Shown here piece after piece: positions 33,444 to 41,371 of a stretch of DNA of 64,000 nucleotides. Every line of letters starts with the position of its first letter. Within the stretch, counting starts at the first letter, position 1. Position numbers and translations under genes: made by a program. The notes under the pieces were generated by a model, which did no database searches, was not told where the DNA came from, and saw only the letters and a list, made by a program, of their open reading frames with translations. Source of the stretch: Streptomyces flavochromogenes (GTDB taxonomy: Bacteria > Actinomycetota > Actinomycetes > Streptomycetales > Streptomycetaceae); the NCBI RefSeq assembly GCF_000717595.1, contig NZ_JNZO01000008.1:186001-250000 (forward strand), read 5' to 3'.

Positions 33444-34783
33444 CGGGATGCTCCGGGGCCGTCGGTCGCGACGAGGGGGCCATCGGTGGCGACGAGGCGG
33501 AGCTGGCGGACGTCCAGGTAGCGCGCGCGGAAGCCCGCCTCGGAGTAGGCCAGGTACAGCTCCCACATGCGCTGGAAGGTCCGGTCGAAGCCGAGTGCGC
33601 CGACCGCCGCCGACTCCTGGAGGAACGTCTCCCGCCAGAGCCGCAGCGTCTCGGCGTAGTGCGCCCCGTAGCCGGTGTCGTGGGTGATGCTCAGGCCGGC
33701 GGTGGCGCTCTCGTGGGCGAGGGCGTCCGGCGACGGGATGAGGCCGCCGGGGAAGACGTACTTGCTGATCCAGGTGTGGGTGCGGGCGGTGTGCAGCATC
33801 CGCTCGTGCGGCATGGTGATGGTCTGCAGGGCGACGGCTCCGCCGGGCGCGAGGAGACGGCGCAGGGCGGCGAAGTAGGTGGGCCAGTACTCGGCGCCGA
33901 CGGCTTCGATCATCTCGACGCTGACCACGGCGTTGTACCGGCCTTCGACCTGCCGGTAGTCGCGCAGTTCGACGCGTACCCGGTCCGAAAGGCCGGCCTC
34001 GGCGATCCGGCGCAGGGCGAGCGCGCGCTGCTCCTCGGAGAGCGTGACGGTGAGGACGTCGGCGCCCCGGGACGCGGCGCGTATCGCGAGTTCGCCCCAG
34101 CCGGTGCCGATCTCAAGGAGCCGGGTTCCCCCGCCGACGTCGGCCAGGTCGAGCAGGCGGTCGATCTTGCGGTGCTGCGCCGCGGTGAACGCGTCCGGTG
34201 TGGCGGGCAGGGTGTCGAACACGGCGGCGGAGTAGGTCATGCTCCGATCGAGGAAGCGGGCGAACAGGTCGTTCGACAGGTCGTAGTGCCGTTGGATGTT
34301 GTCGCGGGCGCCTTCGAGGGTGTTGCGGTCGCGGGCCGGGCGGCGACGGACCCATGCGCCCCTGAGCCGGCGCAGCGGTGCCGGTACGAGCTCGTCCACG
34401 TGGGCGGCGAGCACGCTGAGGAGGCCCACGAGGTCGTCGCTGTCCCACTCGCCCGCCATGTACGACTCTCCGAAGCCGATCAGCCCGTCGGCGCCGATCC
34501 GCCGGTGGAAGGCGGCCGGGTCGTGCAGCGTCAGGGTGGGTGGGCCGGCCTTTCCGGTGCCGGCCTCGCCGGCGGTGGGGCGGGGGACGGTGCCGGGCGG
34601 GCGACCGTGGTCCGCCCGCAGTGGCAGCCGGGCGAAGGCACGGGCGAGGAGCCGCCTGGCGACGGCCGTGCGCAGGGCCGAGGCGCGCGGGAGGCGGGCG
34701 ACGTCGGGCCAGCGCTCCGGATCGACGGGCGTGCGGCCGAGGGCCGCGACGCGAGGGGCGGCCGGCGGGACGGAGACGGTCAC
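33440..34783 (-). CDS. Cyclopropane-fatty-acyl-phospholipid synthase-like methyltransferase
   Basis: This is a 447-residue SAM-dependent enzyme that methylates or cyclopropanates unsaturated acyl chains in membrane phospholipids. It has an N-terminal lipid-binding domain with GADGLIGFGESYMAGEWDSD, a QRHYDLSNDLFARFLD segment, the SAM motif LLEIGTGWGELAIRAA (222-237), VEMIEAVG and the C-terminal YSEAGFRARYLDVRQLRLVA. GTG 34783 overlaps the DUF1365 stop (GTGA). A short duplicated LVATDGP near the C-terminus suggests recent tandem slippage. The family may equally be the methyltransferase of furan or branched fatty acid synthesis. Confidence 0.92.
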   Translation of the reverse strand: MTVSVPPAAPRVAALGRTPVDPERWPDVARLPRASALRTAVARRLLARAFARLPLRADHGRPPGTVPRPTAGEAGTGKAGPPTLTLHDPAAFHRRIGADGLIGFGESYMAGEWDSDDLVGLLSVLAAHVDELVPAPLRRLRGAWVRRRPARDRNTLEGARDNIQRHYDLSNDLFARFLDRSMTYSAAVFDTLPATPDAFTAAQHRKIDRLLDLADVGGGTRLLEIGTGWGELAIRAASRGADVLTVTLSEEQRALALRRIAEAGLSDRVRVELRDYRQVEGRYNAVVSVEMIEAVGAEYWPTYFAALRRLLAPGGAVALQTITMPHERMLHTARTHTWISKYVFPGGLIPSPDALAHESATAGLSITHDTGYGAHYAETLRLWRETFLQESAAVGALGFDRTFQRMWELYLAYSEAGFRARYLDVRQLRLVATDGPLVATDGPGASR

Positions 34784-35559
34784 AGCATGCCTTCTCGGGT
34801 GGGCGGGACGGGACGGGGACGGACGGGAAGTCCCTTGAGGTACAGGCGGATCCCGTGCCACCGGATGCCGATGCTGACGGCGGCGGTGGACCACGGGTGG
34901 CGCAGCGCCGCGGTGAGCAGGCCTCGCGTGTCGGCGGGCCGCCGGTGGCCGCGGACGGTGGCGGTCAGGGGCCGGCTTCCGTCGCCGTGGCGCAGTTGGA
35001 CGGTGAGATCGAGACGCTCGCCGGGCAGCGGCAGCCGCATCCGGTAGGAGCCTTCGACGTCGAAGAACGGGGAGACGTAGAAGTCCTTGGCGACGTCGGC
35101 GCGACCGGCGGCGTCGGGCCGCAGGAGGTAGCAGTGCCGACCGCCGTAGGTGTTGTGGACTTCGGCGACGACGCAGACGGGACTGCCGGTCCGGTCGTGG
35201 CACCAGTACAGGGTGAGCGGGTTGAAGACATGGCCGAGCACGCGCGCGTGGGCGAGCATCAGCACCCGTCCGTCGGCGTTCCGTACGCCCTGGGACGCGA
35301 GGTAGGCGTCGAGGCCTGCGCGGAGGGTGGGTGCCCGGCCGCCGAAGTGGTCGCGGGCGTCGAAGCGGGCGAGCGTGTGCAGGGGGCGGGGCAGTCGGGG
35401 CAGGGCGTCGAGATCGACCAGCCACAGGTACGTGCGCTGCCGCAGGGCGTGGCGCACGGGCTGGACGCGGGTGTGGGCGACCTCGCAGGGGTAGAGCGCC
35501 GGCGTGACGGGAGAGGTGGGCGCGGCCGGTGCGGCGGGTGTGGCGCCGGCGGTGGTCAC
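34780..35559 (-). CDS. DUF1365 family protein
   Basis: This is a 259-residue protein. GTG 35559 overlaps the amine oxidase stop by 4 bases. The opening YPCEVAHTRVQPVRHALRQR is the standard DUF1365 start, followed by LPRPLHTLARFDARDHFGG, MLAHARVLGHVFNPLTLYWC, VVAEVHNTYGGRHCYLLRP and the FYVSPFFDVEGSYRMRLP core. Its gene is regularly found between amine oxidase and cyclopropane-synthase-like genes in bacteria, including operons induced by singlet oxygen or light. The reaction is not established. Confidence 0.92.
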   Translation of the reverse strand: MTTAGATPAAPAAPTSPVTPALYPCEVAHTRVQPVRHALRQRTYLWLVDLDALPRLPRPLHTLARFDARDHFGGRAPTLRAGLDAYLASQGVRNADGRVLMLAHARVLGHVFNPLTLYWCHDRTGSPVCVVAEVHNTYGGRHCYLLRPDAAGRADVAKDFYVSPFFDVEGSYRMRLPLPGERLDLTVQLRHGDGSRPLTATVRGHRRPADTRGLLTAALRHPWSTAAVSIGIRWHGIRLYLKGLPVRPRPVPPTREGML

Positions 35560-36812
35560 CAGGTCACCCCCAGGGCACGGGCCGCCTCGACTCCGGAACG
35601 GCAGCCGTCCTCGTGGAACCCCCAGCCGTGGTAGGCGCCGGCGAAGGCGGTCACGGACGTGGCGAGGCCGGGCAGTTCGCGCTGGGCGGCGACCGATCGG
35701 GGCGTGTAGACGGGGTGCTCGTACACCATGCGGGCGAGCACCGTGCTCTCGTCGACGCGTCCGTCCGCGTTGAGGGTCACGAGGTGGGGTTCGTCCACCG
35801 GGAGGCGCTGGAGCCGGTTCATGTCGTAGCTGACCTTGACCGCCCCGGGGCGCGCGTCGCAGGAGGGGAGCCAGTAGTTCCACGAGGCCCGGGCGTGTGG
35901 CCCGGCCGGCAGCACGCTGGTGTCCCGGTGCAGCACGGTGGGGTTGCGGGAGTACGTGAACGCGCCGAGGACCCGCCGTTCGTCGGGGGTGGCGTCGGTG
36001 AGCATCCGCAGGGCCTGGTCGGGGTGGACGGCGACGACCACGGCCGCGTGGGTCTCGGACTCGCCGTCCTCGGTGGTGACGCGGACCCGGTCCGTGCCAC
36101 GTTCGATCGCGCGGACCGGGGTGGCGGTGCGGACGGCGGCAAGGTGCTTGGCCACCTTCTCGACGTACGCGCCGGAGCCTCCCGTGACGGTCCGCCACTG
36201 CGGCGAGCCGGTGGTGGAGAGGAGCCCGTGGTGGTCGAGGAACCGGAAGAGATGGGCCGCCGGGTACAGGAGCGCGGTGTCGGGGGCGCACGACCACACG
36301 GCGGAAACGAGCGGGACGGCGAAGTGGCCCACGAAGTACGGCGAGAACCCGCCGCGCGCCAGGAACGCGCCGAAGGTCTGGCTGTCGTCCGCGGCGGCGA
36401 GCAGTCGGCGGGCGGCCCGGTGGAAACGCGGCACGTCGGCGAGCATCCTCAGATGGCGACCGCGGCGCAGGTTGCCGCCGCCGAGCAGGCCGCGGACGCC
36501 ACGGGCGCCCGCGTAGGCGAGGCCGCAGCCGTCGCACCGGACGGACATGCTCATCTCGGCGTCCTGGGTGGCGACACCGAGCTCGCGGAAGAGGCGGAGC
36601 AGCTGCGGGTAGGTGCGCTCGTTGTGGACGATGAAGCCGGTGTCCACACGTACGGTGCCGCCTTGCCGGGTCGGCAGCTCATGGGTGTGCGCGTGCCCGC
36701 CGAGCCGGGCGTCCGCCTCGTAGAGCACCACGTCGTAGGTCCGCGACAGCACGTGAGCGGCTGTCAGGCCGGCCACGCCCGACCCGACGACCGCGACGGT
36801 TCGCCGGTCCAT
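35556..36812 (-). CDS. FAD-dependent amine oxidase/desaturase-like protein, first gene of the operon
   Basis: This is a 418-residue flavoprotein. Start ATG 36812 has an excellent AGGGGGAA site. The FAD-binding motif VAVVGSGVAGLTAAHVLS is at residues 6-23, followed by an acidic residue (YEADARLGGHAHT). The middle contains RVDTGFIVHNERTYPQLLRL, and the C-terminal FAD motif is seen at FAGAYHGWGFHEDG. The family is close to phytoene-desaturase or polyamine-oxidase-like proteins found with DUF1365 and CFA genes. It heads the five-gene operon; the 17-bp dyad is 180 bases upstream. Confidence 0.92.
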   Translation of the reverse strand: MDRRTVAVVGSGVAGLTAAHVLSRTYDVVLYEADARLGGHAHTHELPTRQGGTVRVDTGFIVHNERTYPQLLRLFRELGVATQDAEMSMSVRCDGCGLAYAGARGVRGLLGGGNLRRGRHLRMLADVPRFHRAARRLLAAADDSQTFGAFLARGGFSPYFVGHFAVPLVSAVWSCAPDTALLYPAAHLFRFLDHHGLLSTTGSPQWRTVTGGSGAYVEKVAKHLAAVRTATPVRAIERGTDRVRVTTEDGESETHAAVVVAVHPDQALRMLTDATPDERRVLGAFTYSRNPTVLHRDTSVLPAGPHARASWNYWLPSCDARPGAVKVSYDMNRLQRLPVDEPHLVTLNADGRVDESTVLARMVYEHPVYTPRSVAAQRELPGLATSVTAFAGAYHGWGFHEDGCRSGVEAARALGVTW

Positions 36813-36991
36813 TCGTTCCCCCTCGCGTCACGGCGCGTCCGCACATTGGCGTGCGGCGCGTTCTCATGGGTGATTCGGTGCCGTGGCCCGTTCGGATGGG
36901 TGGCGGTTTCCACGTCTCCTCCGGCCCGCGGTGTCTGGGCGGATGCTTTGTACCTCCTCAGACTCCGGCGAATGACGGCAGCACCTCAAGG

Positions 36992-37008
36992 CGCATCGTT
37001 TGTGCGTC
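36992..37008 (-). promoter_or_regulatory. 17-bp dyad motif, copy 2
   Basis: CGCATCGTTTGTGCGTC is identical to 31694-31710 and lies 180 bases before the amine oxidase start. It is in the same orientation with respect to the downstream gene. The dyad CGCA-N7-TGCG is as in copy 1. No third copy was found by eye in the window. Confidence 0.6.
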
Positions 37009-37340
37009 GCTAGGAGAGGACCCGTGATGACCGGGCGGAGGAGGGGGAGAGGGAGCCTGGGATCAGTCCCGGCCGGGGCCTGCCGACGGTCGGGGTGACG
37101 GCGCTTCAGCACGGCCTGAACGGTCAGAGCGACGCGTGCGCGCTGGTGCGTGGGGAGCGTGGTCCCGCGCGGCACCGTGCGGTGCGATGAGCATCGGGGC
37201 TGGAACAGCGGGGCTGCGGCGCTCCGGACGGCTCGTCCTGTCGCGGCCGACACCGGCCCGCAGACGGCGCCCGGCGGGGGCGCGACGAGCAGGGGGCCGT
37301 CAACGGCCGAGGCTGCTCGGACTGAAGGTAGAGGTGTTAC

Positions 37341-37460
37341 TGCCGTCCCGGGCGTCCCGGGCTCAGGACGACCGCGTGAACGGGTTCGGGCGCGGAGACT
37401 TGCCGTCCCGGGCGTCCCGGGCTCAGGACGACCGCGTGAACGGGTTCGGGCGCGGAGAGC
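37341..37460. repeat. Two tandem copies of a 60-bp repeat
   Basis: The 60-base unit starting at 37341 is repeated at 37401; the first 58 bases of each are identical. Each unit contains a short internal doublet (CCCGGGCG and CCCGGGCT). It lies in the 730-base gap between the lipid operon and the conservon, 32 bases from the P450 terminator. Apart from this, the 17-bp motif and the terminator, the gap holds no recognisable gene. Confidence 0.95.
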
Positions 37461-37491
37461 CGGGCGTTCTCCGCCCCCTCCCCGCCCCGGG

Positions 37492-37528
37492 GGAGGGAAC
37501 CCGGCCGCTGGGCTGCCGGGCTCCCTCC
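37492..37528 (-). terminator. Terminator of the conservon operon
   Basis: A 14-bp stem with one mismatch (GGAGGGAACCCGGC / GCCGGGCTCCCTCC) and a 9-base loop begins 14 bases after the last P450 stop. Confidence 0.8.
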
Positions 37529-37542
37529 CCTCGGTGCGGCCG

Positions 37543-38784
37543 TCAGGCCAGCACGACCGGGAGGTCGAACAGGTCGTTCTGCGTGACGACCGGCTTGTTC
37601 CGCAGCTTCTCGGGCGCGACGGCGAGACGCAGCCCCGGGAAACGCGCGTACAGGGCGGGCAGGGCCACCGACGCCTCCAGACGGGAGAGGGCGGCACCCG
37701 GGCAGACGTGCGGGCCGTGACCGAAGGAGATGTGGCGGTTCGGCGTACGCGTCACGTCGAACGAGCCCGCCGTCGGGCCGTGCTGCTCCTCGTCCCGGCC
37801 GATCGCACCGAACGAGACGATCAGGGCCTCGCCCTTCGGCAGGACCCGGTCGCCCACCTCGATGTCCTCGGTGGCGAAGCGGATCAGCACGTGTGAGGTG
37901 GGCGTCGACCAGCGCAGGGTCTCCTCGATCACGTTCGCCCACGGCACCTCCCCGGAGAGGACCAGGGCACGCTGCTCGGGGTGGGTCTCCAGGGCCACGA
38001 CGGCGTTCACGATGAGGCTGATCGTCGTCTCGTGCCCGGCCGCCACCATCAGCTGGAGGGTGTTGGTGATCTCCTCCGTGGTGAGCCGGTCGCCGCCCTC
38101 CGACGCCTCGATCAGCGCGCTCGTCAGGTCGTCACCGGGCTTCTCGACCTTGCCCGCCACGATCCCCGCGAACAGCGTGCCCAGGTCCGCCATCATCTGC
38201 GGCACCTCCTCGGGCGGCGTCTGCGTCGAGAAGAACTTCTCGAACAGGGCCTTCATCCGCGGGTGGTCGACCGGGTCGACGCCCATGAGGTCGCTGACCA
38301 CGTTCATCGGCAGCGGGTAGGCGAACTCCGCCTTCAGATCGACGGTCTCACCCGCCGGACGCTCCGCGAGCCGGTCCAGCATGCCCGTGGTCAGGGCCTC
38401 GATGCCCTCTCGAAGCCGCTCCACCCGGCGCGCGGTCAGCGCCTGCGCGACCAGCGTGCGCAGCCGCCGGTGCTCGTCGCCGTCGACCGTCAGCATCGAC
38501 TTGCCGGGGTTCGCGAGGCCGATCAGCGGCCAGTCCATGGGTATCTCGCCGCGCTGCCAGGCCCCCCAGACGTCGATGTCCTTGACCAGGCGGGCGTCGG
38601 TGAGCAACCGCCGCGCCTCGGCGTGGCGGGTGACGGCCCAGCAGGCCACACCGCCGGGCAGGACGACACGGGCCAGCGGGCCGGCGGCCCGCAGCCGGGC
38701 GCTCTCGCCGTCGAGGTCGGCGACGAACGGGTCCAGGGCGATGGCGTCGGCGGTGGACGCGGCGTGGGCGTGCGGGCAGGTCAT
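37543..38784 (-). CDS. Cytochrome P450, CYP154-like, last gene of the conservon
   Basis: This is a 413-residue haem monooxygenase. The oxygen-activating I-helix reads AAGHETT (248-254), the K-helix ExxR is EETLR (Glu288 to Arg291) and the haem loop is FGHGPHVCPG with Cys361 as ligand, so all catalytic features are present. Its ATG overlaps the stop of the preceding P450 by 4 bases. Pairs of CYP157 and CYP154 type P450s at the end of conservons are known in streptomycetes. The substrate is unknown. Confidence 0.93.
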   Translation of the reverse strand: MTCPHAHAASTADAIALDPFVADLDGESARLRAAGPLARVVLPGGVACWAVTRHAEARRLLTDARLVKDIDVWGAWQRGEIPMDWPLIGLANPGKSMLTVDGDEHRRLRTLVAQALTARRVERLREGIEALTTGMLDRLAERPAGETVDLKAEFAYPLPMNVVSDLMGVDPVDHPRMKALFEKFFSTQTPPEEVPQMMADLGTLFAGIVAGKVEKPGDDLTSALIEASEGGDRLTTEEITNTLQLMVAAGHETTISLIVNAVVALETHPEQRALVLSGEVPWANVIEETLRWSTPTSHVLIRFATEDIEVGDRVLPKGEALIVSFGAIGRDEEQHGPTAGSFDVTRTPNRHISFGHGPHVCPGAALSRLEASVALPALYARFPGLRLAVAPEKLRNKPVVTQNDLFDLPVVLA

Positions 38785-40013
38785 CCGAGGGCTCCAAGGG
38801 CGGGGGTCGGGGTGTAGGTCACGGGGAGCGCGGTGAGTCCGCGCAGCCAGGGGGAGGGGCGGCGGGCGAGATCGGCCGCGGGGACCGCGAGGTCGACGTC
38901 CGGCAGCCGGTCCAGCAGCACCTCGATCCCCGTGCGGGCGATGGTCTCGGCGACCTCCTGCGCGGGGAAGGGGCAGCGGTGCTCGCCGTGGCCGAAGGAG
39001 AGGTGGGCGTTGTTGCCTCCGGTGAGCCGGCCGCCCGCGTCGGCGCGCACGTGCGGGTCGGAGTTGGCGGCGGCCAGGCCCAGCAGCAGCAGGTCGCCGC
39101 GGCCGATCCGGCGTCCGCCGAGGTGGGTGTCGCGCGAGGCCCAGCGGCCGGCGACGTTCTGGGTGGGGGTGTCCTCCCACAGGACCTCGTTCATCGCCTC
39201 GCCCACGCTGTGGCGGCCTCCGGACAGCGAGGCGGCGAACCGGTCGTCGGTGAGCATCAGCCGCAGCGAGTTGCCGATCCAGTCGGCGGTGGGCTGGTGG
39301 CCGGCGGCCAGCATCACCATGAGGTCCTGGGCGACCTCCTCGACCGTGAAGCCGTCGGTGTTGCCCAGCATCCGGGAGGCGACGTCGTCGCCGGGCTCCT
39401 CGGCCTTCGCGGCGAGCAGGGCGAACATGGACTCGGCCAGGTGGCGCTGGCCCTCCAGCGCGCCCTCCTGGCCGTTGATCATGTCGTTCAGGGCGGTGAC
39501 GAGCCCCGGCCCCTGCTCTTCGGAGAAGCCGTAGACGCTGGCGAGGACGCGTACCGGCAGCAGCATCGCGTACTCGGCGATGATGTCGCAGGCCCCCTTG
39601 CCGCACAGCGCGTCGATCAGTTCGTCGGCGAAGCGCTCGGCCCGCTCCTTCAGCACGAACGGGTCGATCCCCTCCAGGGCCGTGGAGATGACGTTCGCGC
39701 GCTCGCGGTGCCGCTCGCCGACGGTGTAGAGGATGGACGGCTGCTTGCGGCCGATCATCGGCAGCAGCGGCCAGTCCGCCGGAATGGAGTCCCACTGGTT
39801 CCACAGCTCGGAATCGCGGGAGAAGAGGACCGGGTCGCTGGTGACCTGGTGGAGCTCGCGGTAGCCGAGGACCAGCCAGGCCGGTACGTCGCCGTCGAGC
39901 ACGACGGGGGCGACCGCGCCGTGCTCGCGCCGGATCTGCCGGTACAGCTCGGTGGGGTCGGTCTGGAAGCGCGGCCCGCTCAGGGGGACGGGCGGGTGCT
40001 CGGGGAGGGTCAC
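38781..40013 (-). CDS. Cytochrome P450 lacking the ExxR motif, CYP157-like
   Basis: This is a 410-residue P450 from GTG 40013, which overlaps the cvnD stop by 4 bases. The haem ligand Cys347 is in FGHGEHRCPF. The K-helix reads NEVLWEDTPTQN, where the Arg of ExxR is replaced by Trp (E276-V-L-W279). The I-helix is AAGHQPTADWIGN, lacking the usual Glu/Thr pair. The missing ExxR is a known feature of the CYP157 family, members of which sit in conservons, so this is inferred to be CYP157-like. Activity may be reduced or non-standard. Confidence 0.9.
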   Translation of the reverse strand: MTLPEHPPVPLSGPRFQTDPTELYRQIRREHGAVAPVVLDGDVPAWLVLGYRELHQVTSDPVLFSRDSELWNQWDSIPADWPLLPMIGRKQPSILYTVGERHRERANVISTALEGIDPFVLKERAERFADELIDALCGKGACDIIAEYAMLLPVRVLASVYGFSEEQGPGLVTALNDMINGQEGALEGQRHLAESMFALLAAKAEEPGDDVASRMLGNTDGFTVEEVAQDLMVMLAAGHQPTADWIGNSLRLMLTDDRFAASLSGGRHSVGEAMNEVLWEDTPTQNVAGRWASRDTHLGGRRIGRGDLLLLGLAAANSDPHVRADAGGRLTGGNNAHLSFGHGEHRCPFPAQEVAETIARTGIEVLLDRLPDVDLAVPAADLARRPSPWLRGLTALPVTYTPTPALGALG

Positions 40014-40639
40014 GGGGTGGGCTCCGGGATCGGCTGCGGGACCGGCCGTGCGGCCGGGGCGACGACGGTCCGCAGGTGCTCGACGAGCGTGATGAGGACC
40101 TGCTTGCTGGACTCGCGCGACCGGGCGTCGCAGAAGACCAGCGGCACCTCGTCGGCGAGGTCGAGGGCCCCGCGGATCTGGGCGGGGGTGTGGGCGGGAC
40201 CGCCGAAGTCGTTGCAGGCGACGACGAACGGCGTCCCGTGGTGCTCCAGGCGGTCGATGGCGTACCAGGAGTCGGCGAGCCGTCGGGTGTCGACGAGCAC
40301 CACCGCGCCGAGCGTCCCGGAGAACAGCCGGTCCCACAGGAACCAGAACCGCTCCTGCCCGGGTGCCCCGAACAGGTACAGGACGTTGTGGGTGTCGAGC
40401 GAGATCCGGCCGAAGTCGAAGGCCACCGTGGTGGCCGACTTGGCGGCGACCCCGGCGGTGTCGTCGACGGTCTCGCCCGCCTGCGTCATCGTCTCCTCGG
40501 TGTTCAGCGGACGGATCTCGCTGACCGAGCGGACGAGGGTGGTCTTGCCGACTCCGAATCCGCCGACGACGACGATCTTCAATCCGTTGTCGGCGGTGCT
40601 GTGCAGGGTCTGGCGCTGTTCAGAGGTTACGGAGTCCAA
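40010..40639 (-). CDS. cvnD: Conservon small GTPase (MglA/Ras-like)
   Basis: This is a 209-residue GTP-binding protein. The P-loop is GGFGVGKTTLV, the switch region contains TMTQAGETVDDTAGV, the G3 motif is LFGAPGQERFW, and CNDFGG stands for the guanine-specificity NKxD (divergent). In conservons CvnD acts as the membrane-associated switch with CvnA-C. TTG 40639 is the likely start, with AGGTG six bases upstream inside the cvnC gene, so the two genes overlap by 20 bases. Its stop overlaps the P450 start. Confidence 0.93.
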   Translation of the reverse strand: MDSVTSEQRQTLHSTADNGLKIVVVGGFGVGKTTLVRSVSEIRPLNTEETMTQAGETVDDTAGVAAKSATTVAFDFGRISLDTHNVLYLFGAPGQERFWFLWDRLFSGTLGAVVLVDTRRLADSWYAIDRLEHHGTPFVVACNDFGGPAHTPAQIRGALDLADEVPLVFCDARSRESSKQVLITLVEHLRTVVAPAARPVPQPIPEPTP

Positions 40640-40973
40640 CGAGCACCTGCTCCAGGATGTCGTGATCGGGAAGGCGGTACGACGCACGGGGATGCCGGGC
40701 GCTGATCCGGCCGGTGTCGTGCAGGTCGGCCAGGAGGATCCGGGTGATCGACACCGGCAGACCGAGCCCGGCCGCGACCTCCACCACCGCGGTGGGGTAC
40801 CTGCACATACGCAGGATCGCGGCGTGCTCCGACTGCATGCCGGGGACCGGGTCGCTCTCGGAGACCACCAGCGTGACCAGGTCGAAGGCGTCGGACCCGG
40901 CGCGGCTGCGGCCGCCGGTCAGGGTGTAGAGCCGGTCGGGGGAGTCGTCCCGGCCCGGCCTGCCGCGGCTCAT
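40620..40973 (-). CDS. cvnC: Conservon DUF742 protein
   Basis: This is a 117-residue protein with the DUF742 core RLYTLTGGRSRAGSDAFDLV, a winged-helix-like MQSEHAAILRMCRYPTAVVE and VAAGLGLPVSITRILLADLH, ending DHDILEQVLVGLRNL. DUF742 proteins are small adaptors found only in conservons and related gene sets. Its ATG overlaps the cvnB stop by 4 bases. Confidence 0.95.
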   Translation of the reverse strand: MSRGRPGRDDSPDRLYTLTGGRSRAGSDAFDLVTLVVSESDPVPGMQSEHAAILRMCRYPTAVVEVAAGLGLPVSITRILLADLHDTGRISARHPRASYRLPDHDILEQVLVGLRNL

Positions 40974-41371
40974 CCCCGGGGCCTCGCGACCAGGTGCTCA
41001 CCCAACTGCTCCACCAGCTCCGACATGTTGTGGCCCACGAGGCCTGCGTCGGCGTCCTCGTCGGCGACGACGGCGAGGTGGGCACCCTCGCCGGCCTCCA
41101 CGATGAAGAGGATGCCGCCGTAGAACTCGGCGATCGCGGAGCGGACCCCGCCGGTGCCGTCGCCGAACTCCACGGAGGCACCGTGCGACAGGCTCTGGAT
41201 GCCGGCGGCGATCGCGGCGAGCTGGTCGGCCTGGTCGACGGAGAGCTCGGGGGTGCGGCAGAGCTTCAGGCCGTCACGGGAGAGCACCAGGGCGTGCCGG
41301 GTGCCCGGGGTGCGTTCCAGCAGGCCCTCGAGGAGCCAGCTGAGCTTCTCGTCGGTGGTGGAGCCGGTCAT
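40970..41371 (-). CDS. cvnB: Conservon roadblock/LC7 domain protein
   Basis: This is a 133-residue single roadblock/LC7 domain protein: SWLLEGLLERTPGTRHALVL, a beta-alpha core with QLAAIAAGIQSLSHGASVEF, and AEFYGGILFIVEAGEGAHLA. Roadblock proteins regulate GTPases of the MglA kind, here CvnD. Its ATG shares one base with the cvnA stop (TAATG), giving tight translational coupling. Confidence 0.96.
   Translation of the reverse strand: MTGSTTDEKLSWLLEGLLERTPGTRHALVLSRDGLKLCRTPELSVDQADQLAAIAAGIQSLSHGASVEFGDGTGGVRSAIAEFYGGILFIVEAGEGAHLAVVADEDADAGLVGHNMSELVEQLGEHLVARPRG

Noticed and set aside
37341..37460. The 60-bp doublet as a CRISPR array
   Set aside because: Only two directly adjacent identical units without spacers; no cas genes in the window.
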